The notes below the pieces were generated by a model. It searched no databases. It saw only the letters and a program-made list of their open reading frames with translations, and was not told where the DNA came from. A program made the translations under genes and the position numbers. A stretch of DNA of 64,000 bases from Toxonevra muliebris (Eukaryota; Arthropoda; Insecta; Diptera; Pallopteridae). This document shows, piece by piece, positions 1 through 10,306 of the stretch. Every line of letters begins with the position of its first letter. Positions within the stretch are counted from its first letter, which is position 1. Where the stretch lies: the NCBI GenBank assembly GCA_963691655.1, contig CAVNUY010000007.1, positions 248,001-312,000 of the forward strand, in the 5' to 3' direction.

Positions 1-876
1 GATAAATGCTGTTGTTTCAACCACACAAGTTGACCAACAGTGGGTTTCCGTATCCTTCGACGTAAATTGTAGTATCTAGCTTGGTTCTGCGCTGCTCGTT
101 CAAGATTTCGTCGTACTATCACAAAGATTTCTTTCATTTGTTCGCTTTTCTCTTTAGGTGTTTTGTGTACTTGAGCGGTACCTAGAGTGCTTTCATCGAA
201 TAGAGTATTCGGTAATCCTGGTTCTCTACCTTGGACTAGAAATGCTGGACTAAACCCTGTTGTATCTTGAATGCTTGAGTTTACTGCTAGGGTAATTTCC
301 GGAAGTAAATCATTCCATTTTCTTTGGTCCTTTCCTGTGAATTGTGCTATTATTGTTTTTACTGTTCGATTCATTCGTTCTGTGGGATTTTCTTGTGGTG
401 TGTACGGCGCGGTGAATTGTTGGCGGACTCCAATTTCTTTCAAGTATTTTTGAAATTCTTTTCCAACGAATTGTACGCCATTGTCGGTTATTAATACCTT
501 TGGTACTCCAAATCTGGCTAGAATTCGTTCTCTGAAAGCCTTCTTTAGAGTTTCACATGTAGCACGTCGTAGAGGAATGAGTTCGGTCCATTTTGAAAAT
601 CGGTCAAAGAAAACGAGAAGCATGTTGCTACCATGTGTAGATCGTGGTAGAGGACCCACAAAATCAGCGCAAACCATTGCCCATGGTTCATCAGCTATTT
701 GTGTTAGCATCGCCCCTACTGGTTTCTGTTGACTGGTTTTTCACTGTTGACATGTGGTACATTTGCGTACATACAGGCTTACGTCCCGAAACATGCCTGG
801 CCAGTAGTATCGATTTGCTACTCGTGCAATGGTTTTACGTATTCCTAGATGACCTGCACTGGGTTGATTGTGATTT
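1..876 (-). pseudogene. Integrase portion of retrotransposon A (frameshifted, one in-frame stop)
   Basis: Translating the minus strand shows the integrase in a frame different from the upstream pol ORF (a +1 shift somewhere near 950-1010). An HHCC zinc-finger region (NHNQPSAGHLG, later CTTC) is followed by an in-frame TGA at 743-741. The catalytic core then reads through with D (CADFVGPLP), D (LITDNGVQF) and E (NPTERMNR), so all three metal-binding acidic residues survive. The reading continues to the window edge through the C-terminal part. The enzyme would join element DNA into the host chromosome. The shift plus stop indicate a decayed copy; sequencing error cannot be excluded for either lesion. 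Confidence 0.85.
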
Positions 877-2901
877 TCATACATCACTCTGCTTCGTAGT
901 GGTGTGGGGACACATAACTTCCAAGGGGCGTTGTCTTCGTCTGCGGTCTGGCTTGGAATATGCCGATACAGTTCTCCTTCTTTTCTTCCACCATGGACAC
1001 TCGGGATGGGTTTCGGTTGTTGCTTTGGCTAAGGTTTCTAGTGGTTGCCTAGATAAAGCGTCTGCGATTACGTTTAACTTTCCACGTCTGTACTGGATAT
1101 CGAATGAATGTTGCTGTAGTTCCAATGCCCATCTAGCTATTCTACCAGTTGGACTTTCGATGGAATTTAGCCATTTGAGTAATAAGTGATCAGTGATAAC
1201 CGTGAATTTATAGCCTTCTAGATATGGCCTCATCTTTCGTATAGCCCATACGATTGCTAGACACTCTTTTTCCGTTGGTGAGTAATTGCGTTCTGCCTTA
1301 TTTAAATGTCGGATTGCATATGCAATTACTTTCTCCACTCCTTCTACATCTTGTGTGAGTACTGCACCTAGACCATAGTCGCTAGCATCTGTTTGAAGTA
1401 TGAATTTCTTTGTAAAATCTGGACAGGTCAACACGGGTGCTTCTGTTAGTTTTTGTTTCAATGTATTGAATGCCACATGCTGATCTTTGGTCCATTTCCA
1501 ATGTTTACCCTTTTTGAGGAGTGAGCTTAGTGGCTGTACCACTTTTGAAAAGTCGGGTACGAATCGTCTGTACCATGATGCTATCCCAAGACAGCGTCGT
1601 AGTTCACGTACATTTGTGGGTGCTTGTAATTCACGTATAGCTGCTACTTTGTCGGGGTCTGTGTGTATTCCTTCGCTGCTTACAACATGCCCTAGATATT
1701 TGATTTCACGTTTGAAAAATTCGCATTTGTCAGGGTTGATGCGCAAATTTGCTGTCTTGAGCCGCCGTAGTACCTCTCTGAGATTAATCATGTGTTCTTC
1801 CAATGTTTTCCCTGTTACAACGATGTCGTCTAGGTAAGCGAATGCGTGTGGTTCCATGGTTGGACCTATGACTTGATCTAATGCTCTTTGAAATGTTGCT
1901 GGTGCTGAATGAAGTCCGAATGGCATAACACGCCATTGGAATAATCCTCTTCCTGGTACTGTGAAGGCTGTATATTGCTTACTATTGGGTTCCATTGGTA
2001 TTTGCCAATAGCCATTTTTAAGATCTAAACTTGAAATGTATGTAGCATCACGTAAGCGTTCTAGGATGTGCTGTATCCTTGGTAGAGGGTATGCGTCGGG
2101 AATTGACTTTGCATTCAGTTGACGATAGTCTATGCACAATCGCCATGCACCTGTTTTCTTTTTTACTAGTACGATTGGCGCACTATAAGGACTGCTAGAG
2201 GGTTCTATGCATCCTTTTTGGAGTAGATCATCTATTTCTCGGCTGATGATTTCTTGCATTGCTGGATTTCTTGGATAATATCTTTGCTTCACTGGCTCTT
2301 CGTCACGCATTGTTATTCGATGCGTGGTAATATTAGATGGGCCCTCCATTGTATCAAAGGCCTGGAGTTCTTCTTGTAGGAATTGTTTAATTTTTTCTTC
2401 TTCGGTACTTTCTCTTGCTACTGTACATGTGTTTATAATGGGCATAGTGTTATTCTGTTGTTGTAAGGTGATATTATAACCTCCACATTGAATTTTGGCA
2501 TTCATCTTAGTTAGAAAATCCATACCCAGTATCAAGTCGTCTATTACTTCTGGAAGTAAAAGTAAGGATAATGTGCAGTGACTCTCACCCAATGTAACTT
2601 TTATGGTTAGCACTTCGTTGACTCCTCTCGTTGTACCATCTGCCAGACGAACCCTTGTTTGTTTTGTCTTTATCTGCCCTTTATTGCGCCATCTTTTGGC
2701 TAACGCCGTGCTTATGAAGCTTTTTGTTGCCCCTGTGTCGATGGTGGCTCGGACGTTTTCTTCGCCTAGGGTAACAATGGCGAAGATATGACCATTGTCT
2801 TGCCCTAGTGATGTTGTGTGCGAGGTGGCTGCATTGATGACCTCATCATTCCTCGCTCTGGATGTAGGCCTGGCTCGTTTCCCGTTTGTTGACGACAACA
2901 C
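877..2901 (-). CDS. pol: Pol polyprotein: protease, reverse transcriptase, RNase H (Gypsy-type)
   Basis: This is a 674-codon open frame. An aspartic protease motif (IDTGATKSF, Asp near residue 55) is followed by the RT domain with the YLDD catalytic box near residue 357 (DNA 1825-1836), then RNase H (LQTDASDYGLGAVL, later TDHLLLKWL). A TGA lies directly upstream at 2904-2902 and the first codon is GTG, so this frame is not expected to start on its own. It overlaps gag by 97 bp in the -1 frame, so expression by ribosomal frameshifting as Gag-Pol is inferred. The frame ends in TGA at 879-877, before integrase, because of a frameshift near 950-1010. Confidence 0.93.
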   Translation of the reverse strand: MLSSTNGKRARPTSRARNDEVINAATSHTTSLGQDNGHIFAIVTLGEENVRATIDTGATKSFISTALAKRWRNKGQIKTKQTRVRLADGTTRGVNEVLTIKVTLGESHCTLSLLLLPEVIDDLILGMDFLTKMNAKIQCGGYNITLQQQNNTMPIINTCTVARESTEEEKIKQFLQEELQAFDTMEGPSNITTHRITMRDEEPVKQRYYPRNPAMQEIISREIDDLLQKGCIEPSSSPYSAPIVLVKKKTGAWRLCIDYRQLNAKSIPDAYPLPRIQHILERLRDATYISSLDLKNGYWQIPMEPNSKQYTAFTVPGRGLFQWRVMPFGLHSAPATFQRALDQVIGPTMEPHAFAYLDDIVVTGKTLEEHMINLREVLRRLKTANLRINPDKCEFFKREIKYLGHVVSSEGIHTDPDKVAAIRELQAPTNVRELRRCLGIASWYRRFVPDFSKVVQPLSSLLKKGKHWKWTKDQHVAFNTLKQKLTEAPVLTCPDFTKKFILQTDASDYGLGAVLTQDVEGVEKVIAYAIRHLNKAERNYSPTEKECLAIVWAIRKMRPYLEGYKFTVITDHLLLKWLNSIESPTGRIARWALELQQHSFDIQYRRGKLNVIADALSRQPLETLAKATTETHPECPWWKKRRRTVSAYSKPDRRRRQRPLEVMCPHTTTKQSDV

Positions 2902-4079
2902 TCAATAGTCCTTATGTCGCGTTTACCACATTGCCAGCAGAAGAGGATTTTAGGGTTGCGACAGGATCGTGCCATGTGACCATCTTGACCACATCGTCTG
3001 CATGCTGTGCTGGTGTTTATATGTAAGGTTCTTGGATACGCTTGTGCAACCTCAGGTGCACTTGCTTGCGTAGCTTGTACTACCCTCTCGACTTCGTTAT
3101 TTCTAGGCTGTACGTGTGCTGATGCATGTATTGTGTTATATTCAGGCCTTGGTATAGCATGTATTTGCCTTGGTGGTTGATTATGGTTTCTTTGACTGTT
3201 GTATGTGAACCTTGTTGATGTCTCGGTGTGCCTCGGCTCTTCGGAAAGGTGTCTCGCTGTTTCAATGTTACGCCGAGGTGGCTCGTGGTGTCGTCTTTGC
3301 CCTTCGCTGATGGCTTCAAAATCTTCGGCCATCGTGATGAGTTCATCTAGGTTGCCGAAATCTCTTCGCTTAATGTATAATTGATACTCACTGGCACAGT
3401 TTCTAAATATTCGTTCTAATTTCTGCTGTTCTGAGTATCCGGCATGTCGCATGAGATTTTGTATGGATATCACGTAATCCTTAAACTTTTCACGAACCTT
3501 TTGTTGACGTTGCAGGATCTCGTCTTCAAGGCGTTCGAAATATCGCGTTGGTAGAAAGAAACTTAGAAAGTCATGTTTAAAACTGCTCCACTCAGCCCAA
3601 TGTCGATTATTGTTGCGAAACCACATTAATGCTCTTTCGCGTAGCAGTGTGGGCATAGTCCGAGGTAGTGCATCCATTGAAACTGAATAAACTTCGCTGA
3701 GTTCTTCTATGCGCTCTATAAAAGCGATGGGATCACGTCCGCCATCATAGTTGATCGACCATTTACGGACCTGTTCGATTGCTGCAGAGGATGAAGTCGT
3801 TGGAGCTTCCGTTGCAGATACACATGTCGGTAGTTCGGTATGTATGTTGTCTATTGGTGTTGCTGGAGTGCATTGTGCTAATGGGATTGGCTTCGAATGC
3901 TTAGCTTCAAGTCTTTGTAGTCGCTCTTGTATTGCCGGGTTGCCATCTTGTTTCTGCACAAAAGTCGCAAATCGCTTTCGTAGCTCTTCGACTGAGCCAG
4001 ATTCATCGAAGTTGAATTCCTTAGCGTATACGAGTAGATCATCTTTTCGTAATGTGTATACCCACGAAAGTCGCACCAT
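2805..4079 (-). CDS. gag: Gag polyprotein of retrotransposon A
   Basis: This is a 424-residue open frame from ATG at 4079. The N-terminal half resembles retrotransposon gag capsid domains (WSINYDGGRDPIAFIERI, then WFRNNNRHWAEWSSFKHDF). A zinc knuckle of CCHC form (CRRCGQDGHMARSC) lies near residue 362. A second start of a knuckle (CWQCGKR) follows but is incomplete in this frame. Gag would form the particle that packages the RNA. It ends at TAG in a 97-bp overlap with pol, with a slippery heptamer at 2883-2877. Confidence 0.9.
   Translation of the reverse strand: MVRLSWVYTLRKDDLLVYAKEFNFDESGSVEELRKRFATFVQKQDGNPAIQERLQRLEAKHSKPIPLAQCTPATPIDNIHTELPTCVSATEAPTTSSSAAIEQVRKWSINYDGGRDPIAFIERIEELSEVYSVSMDALPRTMPTLLRERALMWFRNNNRHWAEWSSFKHDFLSFFLPTRYFERLEDEILQRQQKVREKFKDYVISIQNLMRHAGYSEQQKLERIFRNCASEYQLYIKRRDFGNLDELITMAEDFEAISEGQRRHHEPPRRNIETARHLSEEPRHTETSTRFTYNSQRNHNQPPRQIHAIPRPEYNTIHASAHVQPRNNEVERVVQATQASAPEVAQAYPRTLHINTSTACRRCGQDGHMARSCRNPKILFCWQCGKRDIRTIECCRQQTGNEPGLHPERGMMRSSMQPPRTQHH
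2877..2883 (-). other. -1 ribosomal frameshift slippery heptamer GGGAAAC
   Basis: Read on the minus strand in the gag frame the bases are ACG GGA AAC, so the heptamer G GGA AAC sits in the X XXY YYZ register required for -1 slippage. It falls inside the only stretch where the gag and pol frames are both open (2805-2901), and the shift needed is -1. A downstream stimulatory structure was not modelled. Confidence 0.8.
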
Positions 4080-4175
4080 TTTATTTCGTATGCTTTTTTT
4101 TTCTCAATGTGGAGTTCTTTGCTCTCTTTATTCACTGCGGAGTTCTTTGCTCTCTTTTAAAATTTAGTTAGCTCT

Positions 4176-4345
4176 TTGCTTGTTTTACGAGTCACTATCT
4201 CTGTTTATTTTGCAAGCCATTTTCTTTGTTTTGAGTCACTATCTCTGTTTATTTTGCGAGCCACTTTCTTTGTTTATTCTACGAGTCAATTTCTCTGTTT
4301 GTTTTATTTTACGAGTCACTTTCTTTGCTTTGTTTTATTTTACGA
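4176..4345 (-). repeat. Degenerate short tandem repeats in the retrotransposon A leader
   Basis: Between the primer-binding site and gag, a unit of roughly 25-35 bp is reiterated about six times with variations: on the plus strand, 'acgagtcac' followed by 'tttctttg' and 'tttatttt'. It is untranslated leader. It could have expanded by template slippage during reverse transcription (inference). Confidence 0.7.
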
Positions 4346-4363
4346 GTCCCTGCTCGGGCGCCA
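4346..4363 (-). other. Primer-binding site, tRNA-Lys type
   Basis: The minus strand reads TGGCGCCCGAGCAGGGAC two bases after the LTR end. Its first ten bases (TGGCGCCCGA) are the complement expected for the 3' end of tRNA-Lys plus CCA. The later bases match less well. Position and sequence both fit a reverse-transcription primer site. Confidence 0.75.
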
Positions 4364-4365
4364 TT

Positions 4366-5222
4366 TGTAACGAACCTTCCTGGTTCCTTTTCTTTTTGTC
4401 AGGGTATACTCAGCGAGTAACCAGGGTGCGTAAATGATAACTCACGATAGTTCGTTTCGGTTTTTCTTTGTTCACTTGCTTATTTATTTTCTTCACTGTT
4501 GGTTTTAAATACACTTGATTATTTTTATTCTTGGTACCTCGTACAGTCTTTGTTTGTTCCTTGCAGCCCCTCAATCATCCTTCTCGGGGGTTCGTTTGCC
4601 TTCGTTGGTGCTCGTTTGCCTTCCTTGGCGCTCGTTTGCCTTCCTTGGCGCTCGGTTTGCGTTCGTATGTTTCCTTTGTGTGTGTTCGTGATACGATGGT
4701 TAGGTCATTGTCGTTTGTTGTATGGTCCGTGGCAATTACGTGTGTTCGCTACACCAGGGTACGTGGATACGACCCCCTGATGCCGATTAATACCTCAGTG
4801 GAAACTTGATCTTGACGTAAGGACTTACGCCAAGATCCAATTAATACCTCACGAATGAATAATGTCTTATGAAGAACCTAGCATGCGGACGCTCTGCTGA
4901 TATAATCTAACGACTCTTTTGTACTAGCCTACCGTGCGGACGCATCGGTTGGTTTATTACATATAATCTAGCGAATAGAGAACAATAGAACCACCAAGTT
5001 ACTACCTTAGACCACGATCTAAGTCTGAGTGTCTTGTTCTGTTTAATGCATGTCCTTTTATACTAATGTTCCTTCTGTTGTACCGTTTTGTTCATATTAG
5101 TTTTTACATGTTTTATCGTACTGTAATATGTATGTATATACTTTACTTCATTTTATATATTCATACATATGTTACATTTAAATTGTGGGGTCAAAATAAC
5201 TCTAATATTTTGAGTCCTTACA
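4366..5222 (-). repeat. 5' LTR of retrotransposon A (about 857 bp)
   Basis: On the minus strand the LTR begins TGTAAGGACTC and ends CGTTACA, a TG...CA pair with short inverted ends, and it abuts the primer-binding site. The outer boundary at 5222 rests on the terminal match only, because the partner LTR is outside the window. The LTR should carry the promoter and polyadenylation signals, which I could not place. Confidence 0.75.
4591..4660 (+). repeat. 20-bp tandem repeat inside the LTR, about 3.5 copies
   Basis: Consecutive units read ttcgtttgccttcgttggtg, then ctcgtttgccttccttggcg twice, then a partial unit. The repeat lies within the LTR and is useful for recognising sibling copies. Confidence 0.85.
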
Positions 5223-5764
5223 ACACATCCATTGTTTTTTGATGTGTAAACATTTGAGCTCACGGTATGGGCAAAATTTCAAATGTGTAAAATGTAAGAA
5301 TAACTGTATCGTAAGATGTAAGATAACTGTAACGTCCAGTTCCCGTCTCGCTCACACTACTGCGCGGCATGACTGTGCTACTCTAAACAACAAAGAGAAG
5401 AGAGGGAGAAATTAAAATACGAGCGGAGTTTGTTTGTTTATGTTTCGATCAATTTACTCACACATATGTGTACATACGAAAACAAAATGTGTGTGTACAT
5501 TTATTCGTGGCAGAATTATTTGTTGGTGTTAAACGTATGGAGATCGACTATACCATACAAGCATAGAAGTCGCCGTAGCAAATTCAGGCGTTTGATAGAT
5601 TTTGCATTCGGATAGTTAGATTGGATTAAAATTAAATATTTTTTAAAATATAAAAACAATACAAAATGATAAGTAATAAGGAATCTAGGTTTCAATAAAT
5701 GTATAAACAAAATTTAGTGATAATGATAGCAAACCACGACATTATAAAAATTTTGCTTTGTGCA
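5223..5764. other. Non-coding stretch, no gene seen
   Basis: The first 30 bp (cacatccattg followed by gatgtgtaaaca) share words with the inverted pair at 6305-6380 and 9534-9608, so the LTR element probably inserted in or beside a copy of that repeat. The rest is AT-rich with only short open frames that resemble nothing I know. Confidence 0.5.
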
Positions 5765-5768
5765 TTAA

Positions 5769-5902
5769 CCTTAGAAAGGCAACACTTTTTTATCTATGTA
5801 TACATTGTTTCTTATTTTTATTAAATGCAGTTAAGGCAAATCTCTTTGCGGTGCTTTTAAAAAGTAGTGAGGTGACTGGTCACTCCTGTTGCCTTTCTAA
5901 GA
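5769..5902. mobile_element. piggyBac-type MITE, 134 bp
   Basis: TTAA occurs on both sides (5765-5768 and 5903-5906). The inner ends are inverted: CCTTAGAAAGGCAACA on the left, and the complement of the right end is TCTTAGAAAGGCAACA. A TTAA target with ends close to CCCTAGAAAG is diagnostic of the piggyBac superfamily. There is no coding capacity, so it depended on a transposase supplied elsewhere. Confidence 0.85.
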
Positions 5903-5906
5903 TTAA

Positions 5907-6304
5907 ATGCGGAAAGCACTTATCGTCGCCTGAGAATTAATTTGGCGTATGTGGGTACAAATTCATATACCTATACCAAATCAATTCTCAGCCGACGTTA
6001 TGTAAAATTTTCACATCTAATAAAATTTCAAATCAACAAGAAGAAAAACTTAAAGAGAGGAAAAAAGATGCAATTACAGCTGCGTATATGCGAACATATC
6101 GTGCCCCGATCAAAATGCATCGAGTAAAAGAAAAATAATGCAACTACGATTTGGTGCATTGGGTGAATTGGGATATTATATATAAAAGATAATGATATCT
6201 AATAAATTTTTAAGTTTATAAAATAATTGTTTTAGTTTGAATTATTTACCTGCAATATAGATTATATATCAAATCCCTATATATGGCTATACATATGCAA
6301 GCTT
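5907..6304. other. AT-rich spacer, no gene seen
   Basis: Only short open frames without recognisable motifs are present. I see no repeat or signal of note. Confidence 0.5.
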
Positions 6305-6380
6305 ATGTATATGGCATTCAGTTGGCTTAACTGTTTACACATCAAATATCTTGCGTGCCTTGCACACATCCATTGTTTTT
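6305..6380 (+). repeat. Left copy of a 76-bp inverted repeat pair
   Basis: This stretch (containing cattcagttggctt, ctgtttacacatcaaa and ttgcacacatccattg) is matched at roughly 90% by the reverse complement of 9534-9608. The pair could be the termini of a 3.3-kb element or two independent copies of a short dispersed repeat. Confidence 0.75.
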
Positions 6381-7739
6381 TTTTATGACTTTTGTTTTAA
6401 AAAACATAGAATTTCGGGGATTTCACGCACATGTGTATTGGAATTCTGTCTTAAGTCGACTTAAGCGTTTATTGTTTTTGAACGCTTATATAACTGCATA
6501 TTGCTACCTTTCTTTAGCAAAAGACCAAAAATCTCTTTTCTAAAATCGACTTTCTAATGCATTAGGATTAAACATTTCCACCTGCATCATGAACAAACAT
6601 TTTTTTAGGAAATTATGAAAATTAAATGTAAGTGTCACATTTTCCGAAATCATGACTTCAGTTCAGGTCTAGGTTTTTTATTTAGGTAATATGTAATGGC
6701 TTAATGAATTTTTCTGTAGTTAAGTGGTTTTTAGGGCATTCAACCCAAACTTACGTCTCTGTTCTTTTAGTTAATACAAAAAATGTTGAAAAAATGTATT
6801 AAAATTTGGAAATGTTTTTTGCTTCTGCAAAATTTTAAAAATGTTTTCAGGGCCTTAAGTTAAGATATGCAATACACTTTCATATTTGTGGCGTTGCACA
6901 GCCAAAAACGTACCTCGTGTCATAATCCAATCAATCCCTTAACAGTATGGGTATTCACGATCTGTAGTAAATAGTCTTGTATTTTGTATTTTTGATAAAT
7001 TTGATATTTGTATTAAATTTGATAAGTTTACCAAAACAAAATACATACAATTTTCAAATACTACAAATATCGAAAATACAACGGGGAAACCCCTATTATA
7101 AATTTTGTATTGTATTTGTGTATTTGCCAATCAACTGACAAAAAAATGGGAAGCTACCATATTATTTTGTTTCTGATAGATCTTGAAGATTTTTAACTGT
7201 CAAATTTTAATTTGGTAGCACTGAAAATTCGTTGCATGCGTATATTTTGATCAGCTGATCACAAAAACAATTGAATAAAACATGGACGAAGATTCTGGAT
7301 GCACTGTAAGTTCACAAATTTACAACAGGCGTTCACAATATGATGTATAAGGTTGTATGGTTTTCATAAGTTTACTACAAAAATACGATATCATGAATAC
7401 AGCCAGTATTATAATTTGATTAGTTTTAAAAACATTCAAATTACATTTTTCTAAAATTTTGTAAATAAATTTTTATTAAAAAACTCCTATCCGCAACTTA
7501 GTCCACTCGATAGAATTGAAACTTCTGTGTTTTGCAACTGCGAATATAAAAGAGGAATAACAGTAAAGAGAAAGAGATAGTGTTTGTGTGCCCACGGCAT
7601 TTTAAGCACTCATATGCAAAATAAGAGTTTACAATATTATTTATATTCAATTTATTTCCTTAGTATTGGGAGTATGAATGTATAAACTCGTATTTTTTTT
7701 CGTAATTTGGACATTTATTGTGAAAAAGTGATTATAAAT
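6381..7739. other. AT-rich spacer, no gene seen
   Basis: There are scattered homopolymer runs and an inversion-rich stretch around 6960-7120 (ttgtattttg-type words in both orientations). No coding motif or clear element boundary was found. Confidence 0.45.
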
Positions 7740-8420
7740 TTATTCTTTAAAGTATTGTCCATCGTTAGCCACAACCTTTTCCCATCTTTCTGGTAGCATA
7801 CGGATTCCGCGTCGAAAGAACTCCTCATCTTTTGAGGCTATCCACGAATCGACCCATTTTTTGAGTTCTTCGAAAGAACGGAAGTGCTGTTCAGCCAGGC
7901 CATGTGTCATCGATCGGAACAAGTGGTAATCAGAAGGAGCAATGTCTGGAGAATACGACGGGGGGGGGGGGGGGTAGCACTTCCCATTTCAGCGTTTCCA
8001 AGTATTCTCATATTCTGGCCTCTTATCCTTTAATGCTCGGCTTAAACGCATCAATTGTAGTGGGTAGCGGTCGCCAGTGATCGTTTCATTTGGTTTCAAC
8101 AGCTCATAATACACGACACCTTTCATATCCCACCAAATACACAGCATGAGCTTGAATCCATGGATGTTCGGCTTTGCCGTTGATGTTGATGCATGCCCGG
8201 ACATGCCCCCATGATTTTTTACTCTTTGGGTTGTCGTAAGGTATCCACTTTTCATCGCCAGTCACAATTCGATGCAGAAACCCCTTTCTTTTCTGTCGTT
8301 CAATCAGCAGTTCACATGTGAAAAATCGTCGTTCGACGTCTCTCAGCTTCAATTCGTACGGCACACAATTTCCTTGCTTTTGAATCATTCCCAATACTTT
8401 TAATTGTTTAGAAATCTATA
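7740..8420 (-). pseudogene. mariner transposase remnant 1
   Basis: Minus-strand frames give consecutive pieces of a mariner transposase. A segment beginning MGMIQKQGN and containing the first catalytic Asp block HRIVTGDEKWIPYDNP is followed by GVVYYELLKPNETITGDRY and, in other frames, the C-terminus with GIRMLPERWEKVV. Between PEYE and YLETLKWEVL the family's segment carrying the second Asp (HDNARPH) is missing, and a run of 15 C on this strand shifts the frame at the PPYSPDIAPSD block. The N-terminal DNA-binding half is absent beyond a TAG upstream of ISKQLK. The copy is dead. Terminal inverted repeats were not located. Confidence 0.9.
7960..7974 (+). repeat. Poly(G) run of 15 inside mariner remnant 1
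   Basis: An uninterrupted G15 occurs in otherwise AT-rich DNA. It sits where the mariner codes for consecutive prolines and probably grew by slippage from a short CCACCC-type stretch (inference). Confidence 0.9.
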
Positions 8421-9533
8421 GCACAGTCAGGATAAGCTTCAGTGAGTAAACGATGTGTTTCAGTTGCGTTTTTCAGTGGGTAGTATTTCATTACCCGCGG
8501 GTTTTTAGGTACGCTGACATGAATCCGACTATTTTTCCAGTTCAAGGGATTCGCTTGAAACTCGTTTCTCGAGGGTTCTCAGGGTAGCTGATTACATATC
8601 TGATACTAATTTCGTAATCAGTGACCTCAAAAATCCCATAGTAATAGTTTCAAGCGAATACGAACAATTCGAAAAATTCTTTCGCCACTTTGAATTTTGA
8701 AAAACTGGCATCCGATTCGTAATCAGCATACTCTTTTCTTTTTCAGAATCACCAAAAAGACGTTTTTGGACGTTGAAAATCTGCAAAACTCGCATAGCTT
8801 AATTCAACAGAAGGAGAGGAGAAAATTCTAAAGTACGTACAGCGAGAAAAATGGCCCAATCAGAGCACTTAAAGAAGTTCACAGAACTGAAGACCTTCAG
8901 TATGCACTAGGGATGGCTGACTAAAAGCAATTTGCATAAAAATATTTTTAAATTTTTGAATATACAAATTTATTTAAAAAAACTTAAAGCGCGTTTTTCT
9001 CAAAATGATAATTTTTGAACTGGTAGGAATGATATCTTGAGTTCTACTGAACTGATTTTGAAAAACCAAAATACGTTTGATTTGTTATCACCATGACTAT
9101 AAGTGGAACCTCCAAATTGACCCTTTTATTCTATAAGAGAAATTCAAAGTAAAAATGTGTTTTTTCGTTTTTTAGAGAAAAAAGATTCTAAAAAAAGAGG
9201 AAGGGGAAAATTACACTTTTATAAAGAAATGCCTAGCGAACAAAATCTTTTGTGGTTTATATCTTTATCTTTATTAGGAGGATCGGAGTCCATCCTAAAA
9301 CCAAAAATGAACTTTTTCTAATTTTAAATTGAATGTCACCGTAAGATATCAAGAATGAGATGGGACAAAACATGTTCTGATAATAAATTTAGCATATCCA
9401 CAGCAAATGTATTTAAAATTTAGTGTGCCTCATTTTTGTTTTTTCATGAACTTAACAATAATTTTAAGTTATATGTAATGCGAAGTTGTAAATGCTTATA
9501 ATTTAGTTAAAATACACTTTATTTTTAACTATT
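8421..9533. other. Non-coding stretch, no gene seen
   Basis: The part next to the mariner (8421-8800) may include decayed transposon sequence; words such as 'ttcgtaatca' recur at about 12220. The rest is AT-rich without recognisable features. Confidence 0.4.
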
Positions 9534-9608
9534 AAAAACAATGGATGTGTGCAAGGTACGCCAAAGATTTGATGTGTAAACAGTCAAGCCAACTGAATGT
9601 CATATACA
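9534..9608 (-). repeat. Right copy of the 76-bp inverted repeat pair
   Basis: It is the reverse complement of 6305-6380 with a few substitutions and one-base indels. The similarity stops sharply on both sides. Confidence 0.75.
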
Positions 9609-10306
9609 CCATGGCAGAAGAATTAAGGTAGATTCATTTACTTATGTAGTGTGAGTGGCTCGATCCTAATGCGAAAAATTCGGTTTTCGCATTATTCTGG
9701 GAAGTGTACCTCATAGGTTATTCCGATTTTTCTCAACGGTTTTTGTTTTACCCGCTATTTATCGAAAAAGGGGGTTTAGACCCCAAGAAGGACAGGAGAT
9801 GGAGGAAAAGCGTATACACAAAAATGGTTTATCTCTTTGTGCTTAACAACTTTGCTTCAGACATCAAATTAATAGCCCCTGAAGACCCCATTTTTCCGAC
9901 TTCAGTCCCATATTGTGAGAACTGGATGTGATGGAGAAAAACTGAATACGCAGTCGAGATCACCTAAATCATTATAAAACCGTTGAAAAATCTCGCGCAT
10001 AAGACAAAAGTTGAATTTTTGTTGCACTGTGTAATCTACTACTAACTCTCGTTTGTACCTATATCAAAAAATGCATCTCTAAAAGATTCCTCTTACTTGT
10101 CAAAAATTCAAAATGGCTACTTTTTGAAAAAATGCATCTACCTCCAAATACTTATACCATCCCAACAAACACTTTGTTTAATCTTAACTTGAGGTGCGTT
10201 TGAAAACTAATCTTTTTCTCAAATCTCAAATGCACCTAAACTAACCGTTGAAACTTTCTCAAACTAAAAGGGCCATTTTTAATATGGGATTTTCCTTAAT
10301 TATTAT
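9609..10306. other. Non-coding stretch, no gene seen
   Basis: A 75-codon open frame at 9704-9931 has no recognisable motif, and I do not call it a gene. Confidence 0.4.

Larger units (their letters stand above)
1..5222 (-). mobile_element. Gypsy (Ty3)-type LTR retrotransposon A, 3' part outside window
   Basis: On the minus strand the order is LTR (5222-4366), primer-binding site, repetitive leader, gag, then pol with protease, reverse transcriptase, RNase H and a damaged integrase running off the window edge. Order and motifs fit the Ty3/Gypsy superfamily. No envelope gene is visible; the region after integrase lies outside. The gag and main pol frames are open, but integrase has a frameshift and a stop, so this copy is probably inactive. 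Its target-site duplication cannot be read because only one LTR is present. Confidence 0.93.

Noticed and set aside
644..1837. Plus-strand open frames of 116-181 codons
   Set aside because: They run antisense to the retrotransposon A pol and integrase coding sequence and have no motif of their own.
3751..4167. 138-codon plus-strand open frame
   Set aside because: It is the antisense shadow of gag.
8592..8795. 67-codon minus-strand frame next to mariner remnant 1
   Set aside because: Its sequence does not match the mariner N-terminus and it shows no motif.
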